Of a stretch of 64,000 nucleotides of DNA, positions 57,081-64,000 are shown piece by piece. The position numbers and the translations under genes are program-made. The notes under the pieces are model-generated. The model was not told the origin of the DNA and did no database searches. It saw only the letters and a program-made list of their open reading frames with translations. Each line of letters begins with the position of its first letter. The stretch's first letter is position 1. Source of the stretch: Marseilla massiliensis (GTDB taxonomy: Bacteria > Bacteroidota > Bacteroidia > Bacteroidales > Bacteroidaceae); contig NZ_JACJJL010000005.1 in assembly GCF_016899955.1 (NCBI RefSeq), forward strand, positions 1 to 64,000, in the 5' to 3' direction.

Positions 57081-57770
57081 TCAGATGTTGCGCACATTAA
57101 ATATATTGTAACTGATGCCGTTGTCGTAGACATCCTCGCCCTCATGCCGCTTTGTGATGCCCACCACACGGATGGTGAGCGGCAGGGCCAGCACCTCGTA
57201 AAGGGTCTTCAAGACCACCTGGGAGATAATTAGCGAGGGCATCTGGCTCATCGGAACCACGCCTGAAAGGGCAAGAGGAAAGAACACCACCGAGTCGGCC
57301 GACTCGCCGAGCACGGTGCTCACCACCGCCCTGACGGAGAAATGGCGGCCTCCCTGCGACAGTTTCATGCGGCTCATCACGTAGGCATTGATGAACGAAC
57401 CCACCAGGAAAGCCACAAACGAGGCTGCCGCCACACGCGGCGCGAGCCCGAACACGGCATGGAACCCTTCGTCGTTATCCCAATAGGGGGCACCGGGAAT
57501 GGCGTCGGCCAAGGCCCCGAACATCACGAAAAGGAAGTTCATGGCGAAGCCAACCCATATTAGCAGCCGCGCCCGGCGGAATCCCCACACCTCGCAAACG
57601 CAGTCGTTGATGATGTATGACACCGGGAACACCAGCAAACCGCCGGTAATCGTCACCGGCCCGAAGGCCATCTGCTTTGTCTCAAGCACGTTTGCCGTTA
57701 TCAGGCAAACGCAAAACAGTATGCCGAACAGCATGAACAGCACACTCACTTGTTCTCTTTTCTTGTTCAT
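57081..57770 (-). CDS. yhhQ: Queuosine-precursor transporter (YhhQ/VUT family)
   Basis: A 229-residue membrane protein with about six helices. Family features: LITANVLETKQMAFGPVTITGGLLVFPVSYIINDCVCEVWGFRRAR early in the chain and GESADSVVFFPLALSG in the middle, where charged residues lie within helices. YhhQ proteins take up preQ0/preQ1 type bases. The gene is directly preceded by a preQ1-I riboswitch and followed by queF, which agrees with this role. The start codon at 57770 immediately follows the AAGGA of the riboswitch tail. Confidence 0.9.
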   Translation of the reverse strand: MNKKREQVSVLFMLFGILFCVCLITANVLETKQMAFGPVTITGGLLVFPVSYIINDCVCEVWGFRRARLLIWVGFAMNFLFVMFGALADAIPGAPYWDNDEGFHAVFGLAPRVAAASFVAFLVGSFINAYVMSRMKLSQGGRHFSVRAVVSTVLGESADSVVFFPLALSGVVPMSQMPSLIISQVVLKTLYEVLALPLTIRVVGITKRHEGEDVYDNGISYNIFNVRNI

Positions 57771-57807
57771 TCCTTGTTTTATTGATGGAGGTTAGGCAAG
57801 CACTCCA
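57771..57807 (-). promoter_or_regulatory. preQ1-I riboswitch
   Basis: Minus strand, from 57807 to 57771. Stem P1 is TGGAG (57807-57803) with CTCCA (57790-57786) around a loop TGCTTGCCTAAC. The A-rich tail AATAAAACAAGG (57783-57772) matches the tail of the Thermoanaerobacter tengcongensis preQ1-I aptamer, AACAAAACAAGG, at all but one base. The tail ends in AAGGA directly before the start codon, so ligand binding would hide the ribosome-binding region: translational repression when preQ1 is plentiful. Gene context (transporter and queF) agrees. Confidence 0.85.
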
Positions 57808-57824
57808 CCCGCCACCGTGGCGGG
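57808..57824 (-). other. Hairpin just upstream of the preQ1 riboswitch
   Basis: CCCGCCA-CGG-TGGCGGG on the minus strand, a 7-bp stem with a 3-base loop, directly abutting P1 of the aptamer. It could insulate or stabilise the riboswitch; no known role. Confidence 0.5.
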
Positions 57825-57847
57825 ATGATCACACTATTTTAAGCGTA

Positions 57848-57880
57848 CAAAGTTACGAAAAAACTTCCAGCATCTTGCAA
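57848..57880 (-). promoter_or_regulatory. Promoter of the yhhQ-queF operon
   Basis: Minus strand: TTG at 57880-57878 and TAACTTTG at 57855-57848, 22 bases apart. The leader of about 70 bases just holds the extra hairpin and the riboswitch. Confidence 0.65.
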
Positions 57881-58355
57881 CCTTTAGCCAAATACTTTTC
57901 CACAAGCCACAAATGAACGCCTGTTTTAAATGTTTTTCCATGCTTCTTGTGCCGCGGTTTGCCAACCAGCCATGCCATATTGCATTGAGATGCACAGGCA
58001 AAAGCTGCATAGGATATTGCCTGCTCTTTCCACAATATGGACGACAACGCCTCAGCCTTTGCCTGAAGGTGAACTACCAACAACTTGCCAATGAAAGGCG
58101 GAATGTCACCTGCCATGTTCTTTTACCACGCCTAAAACTGGCTGATATCCCACAAACGCATATAATATAATGTGGAAAACGCTTGCAGGGCAGAGCCACT
58201 GGAGCCCAACAACATGGCCCCCCGGTTGCATGGCAATGCCATCAACAACAGAAACAAAGGGCCGGACAAGGGCAAAGAAACGGCGTGACGACATGAACGC
58301 CACATTGCGTCAGCGAAGTCACAACGGACAAGACAAAGGCCGGAAACACAACGCA
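57881..58355. other. Intergenic region without a gene
   Basis: About 470 bases between the queuosine operon promoter and the purN terminator. Short frames exist on both strands but none shows a domain, a start context or a compositional signature of coding sequence. Confidence 0.5.
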
Positions 58356-58388
58356 GCAAGGGCGTGAAATATGCTTTCACGCCCTTGC
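58356..58388 (-). terminator. Terminator after purN
   Basis: A perfect 14-bp stem (GCAAGGGCGTGAAA at 58356-58369 with 58375-58388) and 5-base loop, 32 bases downstream of the purN stop on the minus strand. No strong U-tract follows. Confidence 0.65.
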
Positions 58389-58420
58389 ATTGCTTGAATG
58401 TCGTACGCCTGAGAATAAAG

Positions 58421-58993
58421 TCAGAACACCTCGCCTATCACCCTTTCAATCACTTCGGGGAAATACATCTGCTCGAGCTTGTGAACCGAGGCAGCTATGT
58501 CGTCGGGGGTGTCAGTAGGCAAGACCGGGGTCTTGGCCTGGAATATTATCTCACCGCCGTCGCACACGTTGCTTACGTAGTGTATGGTGATGCCCGTCTC
58601 GGTGTCGCCCGACGCCCTCACCGCCTCGTGGACATGGTGGCCATACATCCCCTTGCCTCCATACTTGGGCAGCAACGCCGGGTGTATGTTGACAATGCGG
58701 CGCGGATAGCGCTCCGTGAGGAAAGGCGGCACCATGAGCAGGAAGCCGGCCAGAACGATGAAGTCGATGTGATGACTGTCCATCAGTCCCATGAGCTTGG
58801 CCTCGTCGGCGAAATCTGCCTTGGCCATGACCGCGGTGGGCACGCCCAGGTTCGACGCGCGCACAAGGGCATAGGCATCGGCGCGGTTGCTCAGCACGAG
58901 GGCAACGCGAACCGACCCGCTGCCGCTGAAGTGGCGGATTATGTTCTCACAGTTGGTGCCACTGCCCGAGACGAATATCGCTACGTTGACCAT
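58421..58993 (-). CDS. purN: Phosphoribosylglycinamide formyltransferase
   Basis: A 190-residue cytosolic GAR transformylase using 10-formyltetrahydrofolate in purine synthesis. Phosphate-binding FVSGSGTNCENII lies at the N-terminus; the catalytic Asn-His-Asp set is in VNIHPALLPKYGG (Asn and His near 107 and 109) and SNVCDGGEII (Asp near 145). Length fits the family. The ATG shares one base with the TGA stop of the upstream lipoprotein gene (TGATG), so the pair is coupled, an odd partnership with no obvious metabolic link. Confidence 0.96.
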   Translation of the reverse strand: MVNVAIFVSGSGTNCENIIRHFSGSGSVRVALVLSNRADAYALVRASNLGVPTAVMAKADFADEAKLMGLMDSHHIDFIVLAGFLLMVPPFLTERYPRRIVNIHPALLPKYGGKGMYGHHVHEAVRASGDTETGITIHYVSNVCDGGEIIFQAKTPVLPTDTPDDIAASVHKLEQMYFPEVIERVIGEVF

Positions 58994-60102
58994 CAGGGCA
59001 GAGTGCTGGAGTAAGTGAACGTGTATTTCACCTTGGCGCCCTGCTTGTTGGTGACGGTCATGGTGCTGACACTCTTGTCGGAGTTGAGCGTTGTCTCAAC
59101 AACAAACTTGCCGTCGGCGGCAGATGCCTCAGAGATTATCTTGCTGTTGCGGGCGTCGCGGAACATGGCTACGAGCTGGTAGGGGTTGCACTCCTCTATG
59201 CCGAGCAGCAGTTGGTTGACGTCTACCGACTGGCAGCGGTTGCTGTTGTCGCTGTAACTCAGCTTGAGCATCTCGCGATAGACAATTCCCTCGGCGTTGC
59301 CACGCTGGTAACGCAGGCTGTCGGCCACATACTCGCCATCGGGGTTGCCGTCGCGCAGGCTTCCGTTGGTATAGAGCAATGCCTGCACCGTGTACTCGCC
59401 GCCCCACTTGTGCTCCTCCACGTTGAAGGCATCGGCGTCGCCGGCAAATATGCTTTGCTCATAGTATCCCACGGTGTCGCGGTCAGACTGCAGGCGGTCG
59501 GTCTGGTATCCAAGGTCATAGACGCCGGTGAGGGTCGACGAACCGTCGCTCACCGACACCGTTGAGTCGCTGGTATGATAGCCGATGGTCAGCCTGCGAA
59601 GCTGCTCGCCGTTCTTCTCCATCACGAGCAACGTCGGGCGGCAAAGCGTGTCATACTCAATCGTTATGGCGCTGCCGTCGTCGCCGCTGATGCCAGTCAC
59701 GAGCGAGGCGTTGCCCAGGCTGCCGTCGCCGCGGGTGGCATACTGCGAGAAATAGAACGTGCCGTAGGCGTCGTCGCCGTTGCTGTTGTCCCTGACAACG
59801 AAGCGGGCCACCCTCGACTCGCCCGTCGTGTTGAGCGTAAACCGAGCCGGTATGGAATAGAACGCCCCGCCATTGCCCTGCATGAGGTCTAGTTTGCACC
59901 AATCGGCCCCCGACTCCTGGTCGATGTGCCATGCGCCGTAAGAGCCGAAAGTAAGAAAGGCATACGCCGTGTTGGCATAGACGGGCCTGCCGCCATTGGC
60001 GTTGACCCCGAAGAATCCGGCATAGGAATTGCCGTCAGACATGCACGACGAGAGCATGGCAACGGCCAACAGGGCCAACACAAGATCCTTGATTTTTTTC
60101 AT
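58993..60102 (-). CDS. Lipoprotein of unknown function with BACON-like N-terminus
   Basis: A 369-residue lipoprotein with lipobox MLSSC (Cys 20). The first 110 residues (YAFLTFGSYGAWHIDQESGADWCKLD to FVVRDNSNGDD) have the W-rich beta pattern of BACON domains. The remainder is beta-rich with repeated strand-turn patterns (EYDTLCRPTLLVMEKNG, LRRLTIGYHTSDSTV) as in DUF4595-like periplasmic proteins. No catalytic motif is seen. Fourth gene of the rplY operon, 39 bases after hslR and overlapping purN by one base. Confidence 0.7.
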   Translation of the reverse strand: MKKIKDLVLALLAVAMLSSCMSDGNSYAGFFGVNANGGRPVYANTAYAFLTFGSYGAWHIDQESGADWCKLDLMQGNGGAFYSIPARFTLNTTGESRVARFVVRDNSNGDDAYGTFYFSQYATRGDGSLGNASLVTGISGDDGSAITIEYDTLCRPTLLVMEKNGEQLRRLTIGYHTSDSTVSVSDGSSTLTGVYDLGYQTDRLQSDRDTVGYYEQSIFAGDADAFNVEEHKWGGEYTVQALLYTNGSLRDGNPDGEYVADSLRYQRGNAEGIVYREMLKLSYSDNSNRCQSVDVNQLLLGIEECNPYQLVAMFRDARNSKIISEASAADGKFVVETTLNSDKSVSTMTVTNKQGAKVKYTFTYSSTLP

Positions 60103-60141
60103 ATTAGTAAGAAAGTTTTTAATTGTTACGACTGTCTCAAA

Positions 60142-60561
60142 TCAATAGTCACCATCGTCGTCCCAGTCGTCGAAGCCTTCGAGCGACGGACCGATGAACG
60201 CATCGAGCGAGCGGCGCTCTTTCTTCGTGGGGCGGCCAGTGCCGCGGGCCCGGTCGACAAACCCGCTTATGCGGGTCATCTCCAGCAGTTCGTATTGGTC
60301 GGGCGTGGTCACATTCTCGTATACCTGGGGTATTAGCTTTGCCCCCACGCGCTGCTCTATGGCCTGCAATATCTTGAACGAGTAGGTGATGGGAGGCTTG
60401 CGCACGCTCACCGTCTCGCCCACCTTCACCATGCGCGAGGGCTTCACGTTGGTGCCGCCCACCGTGACGCGGCCGTTCTTGCATGCGTCGGCAGCGATGG
60501 AGCGCGTCTTGAATATCCGCGCCGCCCACAGCCATTTGTCTATCCTTGCCTCTTCTGCCAT
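60142..60561 (-). CDS. hslR: S4-domain RNA-binding protein of the Hsp15 family
   Basis: A 139-residue protein with an N-terminal S4 RNA-binding domain (RIDKWLWAARIFKTRSIAADACKNGRVTVGG) and a basic/acidic tail. Hsp15 binds free 50S subunits carrying a stalled peptidyl-tRNA and helps recycle them. It directly follows pth (start one base after the pth stop), a sensible pairing because Pth frees peptides from tRNA released by such ribosomes. Confidence 0.92.
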   Translation of the reverse strand: MAEEARIDKWLWAARIFKTRSIAADACKNGRVTVGGTNVKPSRMVKVGETVSVRKPPITYSFKILQAIEQRVGAKLIPQVYENVTTPDQYELLEMTRISGFVDRARGTGRPTKKERRSLDAFIGPSLEGFDDWDDDGDY

Positions 60562-61131
60562 CTATCTTTTCTTGTTGTATTGGTTCATAGTGATGTCGAC
60601 GCCGGCCAGCACGAAGCTCCTTATCATCTCGCATGCCGTGTCGATGGCCGGGGCGAGGGCCTTCATCTCCTCGTCGCTGTAGCGCCCGAGCACCCACTCC
60701 ACCTGCATACCGCGGGGGAAGTCGTTGCCTATGCCCACCCTCAGGCGGCAGTAGCGCTCGGTGCCGAGCACCGACTGTATGTTGCCCAAGCCGTTGTGGC
60801 CGGCATTGCTGCCCGATGCCTTGAGCCTGAGCGAGCCCAACGGCAGGGCCAGGTCGTCGACAACGACGAGCATCCGCTCGACGTCTATCTTCTCCTTGGC
60901 CAGCCAATAGCGCACGGCATTGCCGCTGAGATTCATGAACGTGGTCGGCTTGAGCAGGAATATCTTGCGCCCTTTCAGGCTGGTCTCGGCCACAAAGCCG
61001 TAACGGCGGTCGTCAAAAACAATATTGGACGCCTTTGCAAAAGCGTCCAATACCATGAATCCTGTGTTGTGGCGGGTCATGTCGTACTCCTGTCCGACAT
61101 TGCCCAGCCCAACAATCAAGTACTTATCCAT
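60562..61131 (-). CDS. pth: Peptidyl-tRNA hydrolase
   Basis: A 189-residue cytosolic enzyme that cleaves peptidyl-tRNA. Catalytic His 21 and Asn 11 are in [19 protein letters not shown], and the catalytic Asp in [21 protein letters not shown] is the other family block. ATG 61131 is chosen over an in-frame TTG one codon upstream; its A overlaps the last base of the rplY stop (TGATG). Confidence 0.97.
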   Translation of the reverse strand: MDKYLIVGLGNVGQEYDMTRHNTGFMVLDAFAKASNIVFDDRRYGFVAETSLKGRKIFLLKPTTFMNLSGNAVRYWLAKEKIDVERMLVVVDDLALPLGSLRLKASGSNAGHNGLGNIQSVLGTERYCRLRVGIGNDFPRGMQVEWVLGRYSDEEMKALAPAIDTACEMIRSFVLAGVDITMNQYNKKR

Positions 61132-61733
61132 CAATTACCTGCTTCAGCTGCTGCGGCGGCCGAACGAGACGCACGTGTGGCCTTAACCGAACATACGATC
61201 ACATCTGCCGGAGTAGCCAGCTCGAGGCCCTCGAAGCTCAGGTCGCCCACCTTGATGCTCTTGCCCAACTGGAGCGAAGTGACGTCGATGTCAAGATGCT
61301 CTGGGATAACCTGGTAGGGAGCAGTAACGTTGATCTTGCGTATAGAGAGGTTTATGCGGCCACCGTCGCGCACACCCTGAGCCAGTCCGTTGAGCTTGAC
61401 GGGGATGCCGATGGTGATTGGCTTCTGGTCGTTAACCTCGTAGAAGTCTACGTGCAGCACCTGGTCGGTAACCGGATGGAACTGCAGTTCCTTCATCACA
61501 GCCGTGTGGCTCTCGCCGTCGATGACGAGGTTGACCACATAGATGTGGGGCGTGTAGACAATCTTGCGGAGGTCGCGCATTGAAACGGCGAACGACAGAG
61601 CTTCGGGAAGCCCGTTCTCACCCTTCTTCTCGCCATAAACATTACACGGAACAAGTCCTTCCTTGCGCAGCAACTTTGTGGCCTTCTTGCCTGTCTCGGT
61701 GCGCTTTGTGCCTTTAAGTTCGATTTCTTTCAT
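61131..61733 (-). CDS. rplY: 50S ribosomal protein L25/general stress protein Ctc
   Basis: A 200-residue L25 of the long Ctc form that binds 5S rRNA. The N-terminal domain ([29 protein letters not shown]) is the 5S-binding part; the C-terminal TL5-like beta domain follows, ending in an Ala-rich tail. It is the first gene of rplY-pth-hslR-lipoprotein-purN. Confidence 0.96.
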   Translation of the reverse strand: MKEIELKGTKRTETGKKATKLLRKEGLVPCNVYGEKKGENGLPEALSFAVSMRDLRKIVYTPHIYVVNLVIDGESHTAVMKELQFHPVTDQVLHVDFYEVNDQKPITIGIPVKLNGLAQGVRDGGRINLSIRKINVTAPYQVIPEHLDIDVTSLQLGKSIKVGDLSFEGLELATPADVIVCSVKATRASRSAAAAAEAGN

Positions 61734-61826
61734 CTTGTAAGTGTTACTCTAAATTAAGTTTTTACATTGTTGCGCTTAATTCACCATCACACGAATGCTA
61801 ATTTCGATGTGTCTGAAAAAGCGGTG

Positions 61827-61857
61827 CAAAGTTACATGTTTTTATTCAATCACGCAA
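61827..61857 (-). promoter_or_regulatory. Promoter of the rplY operon
   Basis: Minus strand: TTG at 61857-61855 and TAACTTTG at 61834-61827, 20 bases apart. Leader about 87 bases. Confidence 0.65.
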
Positions 61858-62463
61858 GCATTTCACTCAAAATAACATACCGACGGCCACGCAACGAGAC
61901 TTTGCATGCCTGATCAGGGCAAGGATTATCTGGCCCGACAGCGCGGCATTTGCCACGGCCGGCGGCCTAACCAGCCAGGATGGCCAAATGCGGGCTAACG
62001 AGCCAACCCGCTGGCTTACAGCCGTTTCGCGCCGGGCACAGCCAAAACAGCCAGCCAAGGCAACGCCGCGCCGGCGTGAAACGGCCCGTTCGGCAAGCCA
62101 AGACGGCCCGTTTCGGCATCCGGCGGAGGCCGTTTCGGCCGTCAAAAACCATGATGCGGCAGGCCCAAACGGCCCCGACGGCGGAGCAACGGGCCCGGCC
62201 ACCGACCCATGCGGCGCCATAGCCATGGGCCGAAACCAGCCGCGGGCACCTGCCTTGCGACTTTTGTTTGTAAAAGATTCAAAACATACGGCAGCCCACC
62301 CCACCCCGCCAGCCACCGCCAGCCCGCCGCAGCATCGCGTGCCGGCGGCGACATGGCCTGCCAGCTGCCGCAAGGGCAAGCCCCGCGGCAGCCCGACGGC
62401 CCCGCGGCGGCAGCCCCCAACAATCCACTTTCATAAAAAAACTCAATTAAACGACATAATTCT
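61858..62463. other. Divergent intergenic region without a gene
   Basis: About 600 bases between the divergent rplY and nusB promoters. No frame looks coding. It contains repeat copy 5. Confidence 0.55.
62076..62141. repeat. 22-bp unit intergenic repeat, copy 5 (three units)
   Basis: Units start at 62076, 62098 and 62120, exactly 22 bases apart: GTGAAACGGCCCGTTCGG, CCAAGACGGCCCGTTTCGG and a third that keeps only the right half (AGGCCGTTTCGG). A fourth in-register unit at 62142 is too weak to count. Unlike the other copies it lies between divergent promoters. Confidence 0.7.
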
Positions 62464-62494
62464 TGCAACATAAAAGATTTTTATCTAAATTTGC
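62464..62494 (+). promoter_or_regulatory. Promoter of the nusB-yajC-ybbR operon
   Basis: TTG at 62464-62466 and TAAATTTG at 62487-62494, 20 bases apart. Leader about 60 bases. Confidence 0.65.
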
Positions 62495-62559
62495 ACTCGT
62501 TAGTGGGCAGAAGCCTGCCTGCGGCACGTAAGGATTAGAGAGTCTACATTTAGAAAAGT

Positions 62560-63591
62560 ATGATCAATCGAGAAATAATAAGGATAAAGATAGTCCAGTT
62601 AACCTACGCCTACTATCAAAACGGCAACAAGAATATTGACTCGGCAGAAAAGGAGCTGTTCTTCAGCCTCTCAAAAGCCTACGACCTGTATAACTACATG
62701 CTGGCGCTCATCGTAAGCATAACCAAGGAAGCACGCCGACAGATTGAAATAGTGCAGAGCAGGGCCAGGAGGGAAGGCACAGACATGCCTTCGCAGAAAT
62801 TCGCATACAACAGGTTCGCGCTGCAACTCGAGGAAAACAAGATGCTCAACGACTTCATCGAAACGCAAAAGAAGACGTGGGACAACGAAATCGAGTTTGT
62901 AAGGAAGCTGTACAAGCAAATAACGGAAAGCCAGATATACAAAGACTACATGGCCGACACCGACGACTCGTATGCAGCCGACAGGGAGCTGTGGCGCAAG
63001 ATATACCGCACGCTGATACAGGAAAACGAGGAGCTCGACGCCTTGCTCGAGGAACAGAGCCTCTATTGGAACGACGACAAGGAGATTGTCGACACGTTTG
63101 TGCTCAAGACCATAAAGCGGTTCGACGAGAAAAACGCCGCCAAGCAGGAACTGCTGCCCGAATACGACAGCGAGGAAGACCGCGACTACGCTCGCAAACT
63201 GTTCCGCGCCACCATCATGAATGCCGACGAATACCAGCGGTACATGAGCGAGGCGTCACACAACTGGGACTTCAACCGACTGGCATACATGGACATCGTG
63301 ATCATGCAGATAGCACTCGCAGAAATCATGACGTTCCCCACCATACCCATAAGCGTCACCATCAACGAGTTCGTAGACATAGCAAAGCTTTACAGCACGC
63401 CACGCAGCGGCGGATACATCAACGGGATGCTCGACGCCATAGCCCGCCACCTGATACAGACCGGACGGCTGATGAAGCACATGGACGAGCCACGCAACAA
63501 GCGCGACAAGGCCAAAGAAGACAACGGCAACGAAGCCAACAGCTACGAAACGGCCGACGAGAGCGAAAACAACGAACAAAACAAACAATAA
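62560..63591 (+). CDS. nusB: Transcription antitermination factor NusB, long Bacteroidota form
   Basis: A 343-residue protein. The C-terminal NusB fold is recognised by WDFNRLAYMDIVIMQIALAE, FPTIPISVTINEFVDIAKLYSTP and GGYINGMLDAIARHL (about 235-305); the extra N-terminal half is helical and typical of the phylum. NusB binds boxA RNA with NusE to protect rRNA transcripts from termination. A charged low-complexity tail (KAKEDNGNEANSYETADESE) ends the chain. It precedes yajC by 15 bases. Confidence 0.94.
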   Translation: MINREIIRIKIVQLTYAYYQNGNKNIDSAEKELFFSLSKAYDLYNYMLALIVSITKEARRQIEIVQSRARREGTDMPSQKFAYNRFALQLEENKMLNDFIETQKKTWDNEIEFVRKLYKQITESQIYKDYMADTDDSYAADRELWRKIYRTLIQENEELDALLEEQSLYWNDDKEIVDTFVLKTIKRFDEKNAAKQELLPEYDSEEDRDYARKLFRATIMNADEYQRYMSEASHNWDFNRLAYMDIVIMQIALAEIMTFPTIPISVTINEFVDIAKLYSTPRSGGYINGMLDAIARHLIQTGRLMKHMDEPRNKRDKAKEDNGNEANSYETADESENNEQNKQ

Positions 63592-63606
63592 AAAAGAGTA
63601 ACGACA

Positions 63607-63927
63607 ATGACAACGACTATCCTGGCCGCACAGGCCGCACAAGGCGGAAGCAGCATGAGCTTCATCATCCTGATGATAGCAATGTTCGCCATCATGTACT
63701 TCTTTATGATAAGGCCGCAGCAGAAGAAGCAAAAGGAGATACAGAAATTCCAGAACTCTATCGCCGAGGGAACCTCTGTGGTTACCGGCGGCGGCATCTA
63801 CGGCACCGTAAAGCGAATTGACCTAGCTGCCAACATCGTCGAGGTGGAAATAGCACGCGGCGTGGTCATCAAGGTCGACAAGGGCTACATATTCAAAGAC
63901 CCGACCAGCTCGCAGATAACAAAGTAA
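63607..63927 (+). CDS. yajC: Sec translocon accessory subunit YajC
   Basis: A 106-residue membrane protein with one N-terminal helix (SFIILMIAMFAIMYFFMI) followed by the diagnostic RPQQKKQKEIQKFQNSIAEG and VVTGGGIYGTV. It associates with SecDF and SecYEG at the inner membrane. The next gene starts directly at its stop. Confidence 0.97.
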   Translation: MTTTILAAQAAQGGSSMSFIILMIAMFAIMYFFMIRPQQKKQKEIQKFQNSIAEGTSVVTGGGIYGTVKRIDLAANIVEVEIARGVVIKVDKGYIFKDPTSSQITK

Positions 63928-64000
63928 ATGGATAGCCGGCGCGACATAAAGCAACTGGTCAGGAACTTCCTATTCAGCTCAGTGAATAAGGAGTTTCTGA
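63928..64000 (+). CDS. YbbR-like protein, 5' end only
   Basis: ATG at 63928 immediately follows the yajC stop. The 24 visible codons, MDSRRDIKQLVRNFLFSSVN..., include a basic start and the beginning of a hydrophobic stretch, as in the YbbR-domain proteins that follow yajC in Bacteroidota. The gene runs off the right edge; identification rests on gene order and this short N-terminus. Confidence 0.6.
   Translation, partial: MDSRRDIKQLVRNFLFSSVNKEFL

Noticed and set aside
57853..58170. Small genes on both strands between the queuosine and purN operons
   Set aside because: Short, overlapping antisense frames of 85-87 codons without domains, signal peptides or promoters in a suitable position.

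Overview
The window is a piece of a Bacteroidales chromosome, most likely from the Prevotellaceae or a near relative. The evidence is the SusC/SusD pairs, a hybrid two-component regulator, promoters of the Bacteroidota type (TTG near -33, TAnnTTTG near -7), lipoproteins with short lipoboxes, a long-form NusB and the order nusB-yajC-ybbR. No transposase, integrase, tRNA or CRISPR array was seen. The left edge just touches the 5' end of a 16S rRNA gene on the minus strand.

Layout. Positions 1-623: 16S start, its promoter and a structured leader before an MgtC-like gene. 624-3265: MgtC-like protein and peptidase T. 3394-44988: a large polysaccharide utilisation locus (PUL). Its minus-strand arm holds GH92, an SGNH acetylesterase, GH3, two tandem clan GH-D (alpha-galactosidase-like) proteins, a hybrid two-component regulator, a second GH92 with a frameshift, a GH2 beta-mannosidase and a GH95. 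Its plus-strand arm is one tightly packed transcription unit: FAS1 lipoprotein, SusC, SusD, two more FAS1 lipoproteins, SusC, SusD. A secreted seven-repeat FG-GAP protein with its own promoter follows. 45107-57770: cation/proton antiporter, LptD, HD-domain protein, carboxyltransferase/biotin-domain protein, patatin-barrel protein, and QueF with a queuosine-precursor transporter behind a preQ1-I riboswitch. 58421-61733: operon rplY-pth-hslR-lipoprotein-purN. 62560-64000: nusB, yajC and the start of a YbbR-like gene.

How the genes work together. The two SusC/SusD pairs and FAS1 lipoproteins should capture and import a mannose-containing glycan at the cell surface. The GH2, GH92, GH3, GH95 and GH-D enzymes plus the esterase should trim it from its ends, and the hybrid regulator should sense a breakdown product. 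No endo-acting glycanase is present, so the locus looks built for pre-cut oligosaccharides or short glycans. The substrate cannot be fixed from sequence alone; acetylated galactoglucomannan and N-glycans are both compatible.

Most unusual observations: (1) three FAS1 lipoproteins where surface glycan-binding proteins usually sit; (2) a dispersed repeat found in five intergenic regions, made of three or four near-palindromic 22-bp units in exact register; (3) a clear preQ1-I riboswitch; (4) a one-base frameshift in a GH92 gene; (5) a biotin-domain protein whose lysine lacks the usual Met-Lys-Met context.
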